Assembly (NCBI GenBank): GCA_947474675.1
Contig: CANJKA010000032.1
Location: forward strand, 1-33,804
Reading direction: 5' to 3'
From: Flavobacteriales bacterium
GTDB taxonomy: Bacteria > Bacteroidota > Bacteroidia > Flavobacteriales_D > Crocinitomicaceae
Length of the DNA stretch: 33,804 bases
Shown here one piece after another: positions 33,310 through 33,804 of the stretch (the first letter of the stretch is position 1; each line of letters begins with the position of its first letter). The position numbers and the translations under genes are program-made. The notes under the pieces were generated by a model, which had not been told where the DNA came from, searched no databases, and worked only from the letters and a program-made list of their open reading frames with translations.

Positions 33310-33795
33310 TTATAAAACTAAATCTAAATCCTTAATATATTCTTGAAGTGTTTTTCTTGCTCTAAAGATATACACCTTTACTTGAGATTCACTCAATTTT
33401 GTTATTTCTGCTATTTCGGAATAATTATATCCTTCATAATCTCTTAACAAAACAACCGTTTTTTGAATTTCCGGCAGTTTACTCAATGCTTCGTGCAATA
33501 CTTCTTGTAAATCACAAGAGGCTATTTGTTCACTACTAATTGTGTCACTTACAGCTTCAAAATCTCCGTTTCTTTTTTCTTTTTTCACCCAATCTACTAT
33601 TGCATGATATGCTGTTGTAAATAAATAAGACTTCACCTTTTCGAAACTTACTTCTTCGTGTTTTATCCAAACCTTTGTAAAAGTTTCTTGTACAATATCT
33701 TTAGCAGACATTTCATTTCTGAGCTGTTTTAGTGCAAATCGAAAAATATTATCCGAATATGCATCCACTGAGATATTGTATTCTTTTGCAGTCAT
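33310..33795 (-). CDS. ECF-type RNA polymerase sigma factor
   Basis: A 161-residue sigma-70 family protein of the extracytoplasmic-function class, with region 2 (residues about 10-80: DNIFRFALKQLRN, AKDIVQETFTKVW, KVKSYLFTTAYHAIVDW) and region 4 (about 105-155: LSKLPEIQKTVVLLRDYEGY and YSEIAEITKLSESQVKVYIF, a helix-turn-helix). Region 3 is absent, as expected. It directs RNA polymerase to its own promoters when released by the anti-sigma factor, here presumably the product of the next gene. The start ATG (33795) is only nine bases from the window end, so its promoter and neighbour cannot be seen. Confidence 0.93.
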   Translation of the reverse strand: MTAKEYNISVDAYSDNIFRFALKQLRNEMSAKDIVQETFTKVWIKHEEVSFEKVKSYLFTTAYHAIVDWVKKEKRNGDFEAVSDTISSEQIASCDLQEVLHEALSKLPEIQKTVVLLRDYEGYNYSEIAEITKLSESQVKVYIFRARKTLQEYIKDLDLVL

Positions 33796-33804
33796 ATTTA
33801 TTCA

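Overview
The window is a low-GC stretch of chromosome (I estimate about one third G+C by eye) from a member of the Bacteroidota, most likely the Flavobacteriales. Evidence for this is the type IX secretion (T9SS) C-terminal sorting domains, promoters of the -33 TTTG / -7 TAnnTTTG type, absence of strong Shine-Dalgarno sequences, a DUF3109 protein and an S41 peptidase of the flavobacterial type. A more precise placement (for example Crocinitomicaceae) is only a guess. Most of the window is housekeeping chromosome; I see no prophage, CRISPR array, tRNA, rRNA or intact insertion sequence.

Layout. 1-476: the 3' end of an S41 peptidase gene on the + strand. 774-7161 (minus): two tandem paralogous secreted propeller proteins carrying T9SS tails. 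7320-10172 (minus): leuS, with a GC-rich palindromic repeat inserted in frame in its editing domain. 10173-10602: an intergenic region filled by copies of a short palindromic repeat. 10603-12507 (minus): a YgiQ-family radical SAM protein. 12508-12713: a second kind of repeat. 12714-17745 (+): a lipoprotein overlapping a 1346-residue YwqK/MORN-type protein with two Tyr/Asp/Glu tracts. 18062-19893 (minus): an SCO1/SenC protein, a small YwqK-like secreted protein and a DUF3109 protein. 20044-24738 (+): the conserved rimP-nusA-infB operon, preceded by a terminator-like leader hairpin and closed by a strong terminator. 25104-30924 (+): tatA, gatA, a MltD-like LysM transglycosylase, a GT2 and a GT9 glycosyltransferase and a UbiA-like membrane protein, closely spaced and probably one transcription unit. 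30940-33795 (minus): a secreted Asp-box (sialidase-fold) protein, then a putative anti-sigma factor and its ECF sigma factor.

How the genes work together. rimP, nusA and infB supply ribosome maturation, transcription elongation/termination and translation initiation, and the leader hairpin is a plausible place for NusA-dependent feedback. The tatA-to-UbiA-like cluster is mainly about the envelope (protein export, peptidoglycan cleavage, LPS sugar transfer), with gatA included. The sigma/anti-sigma pair is a surface-signalling or stress regulon switch of unknown input. The propeller and MORN proteins are secreted or surface proteins of unknown role.

The observations I consider most worth checking are the in-frame repeat inside leuS, a 42-base leuS-tail look-alike downstream of the propeller pair, the lipoprotein/giant MORN gene pair, the rimP leader hairpin, the UbiA-like gene whose conserved-looking N-terminus has no ordinary start codon, and promoters that sit so close to the ATG that leaderless mRNAs are predicted. 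I did not find a clear undescribed defence or mobile system here.
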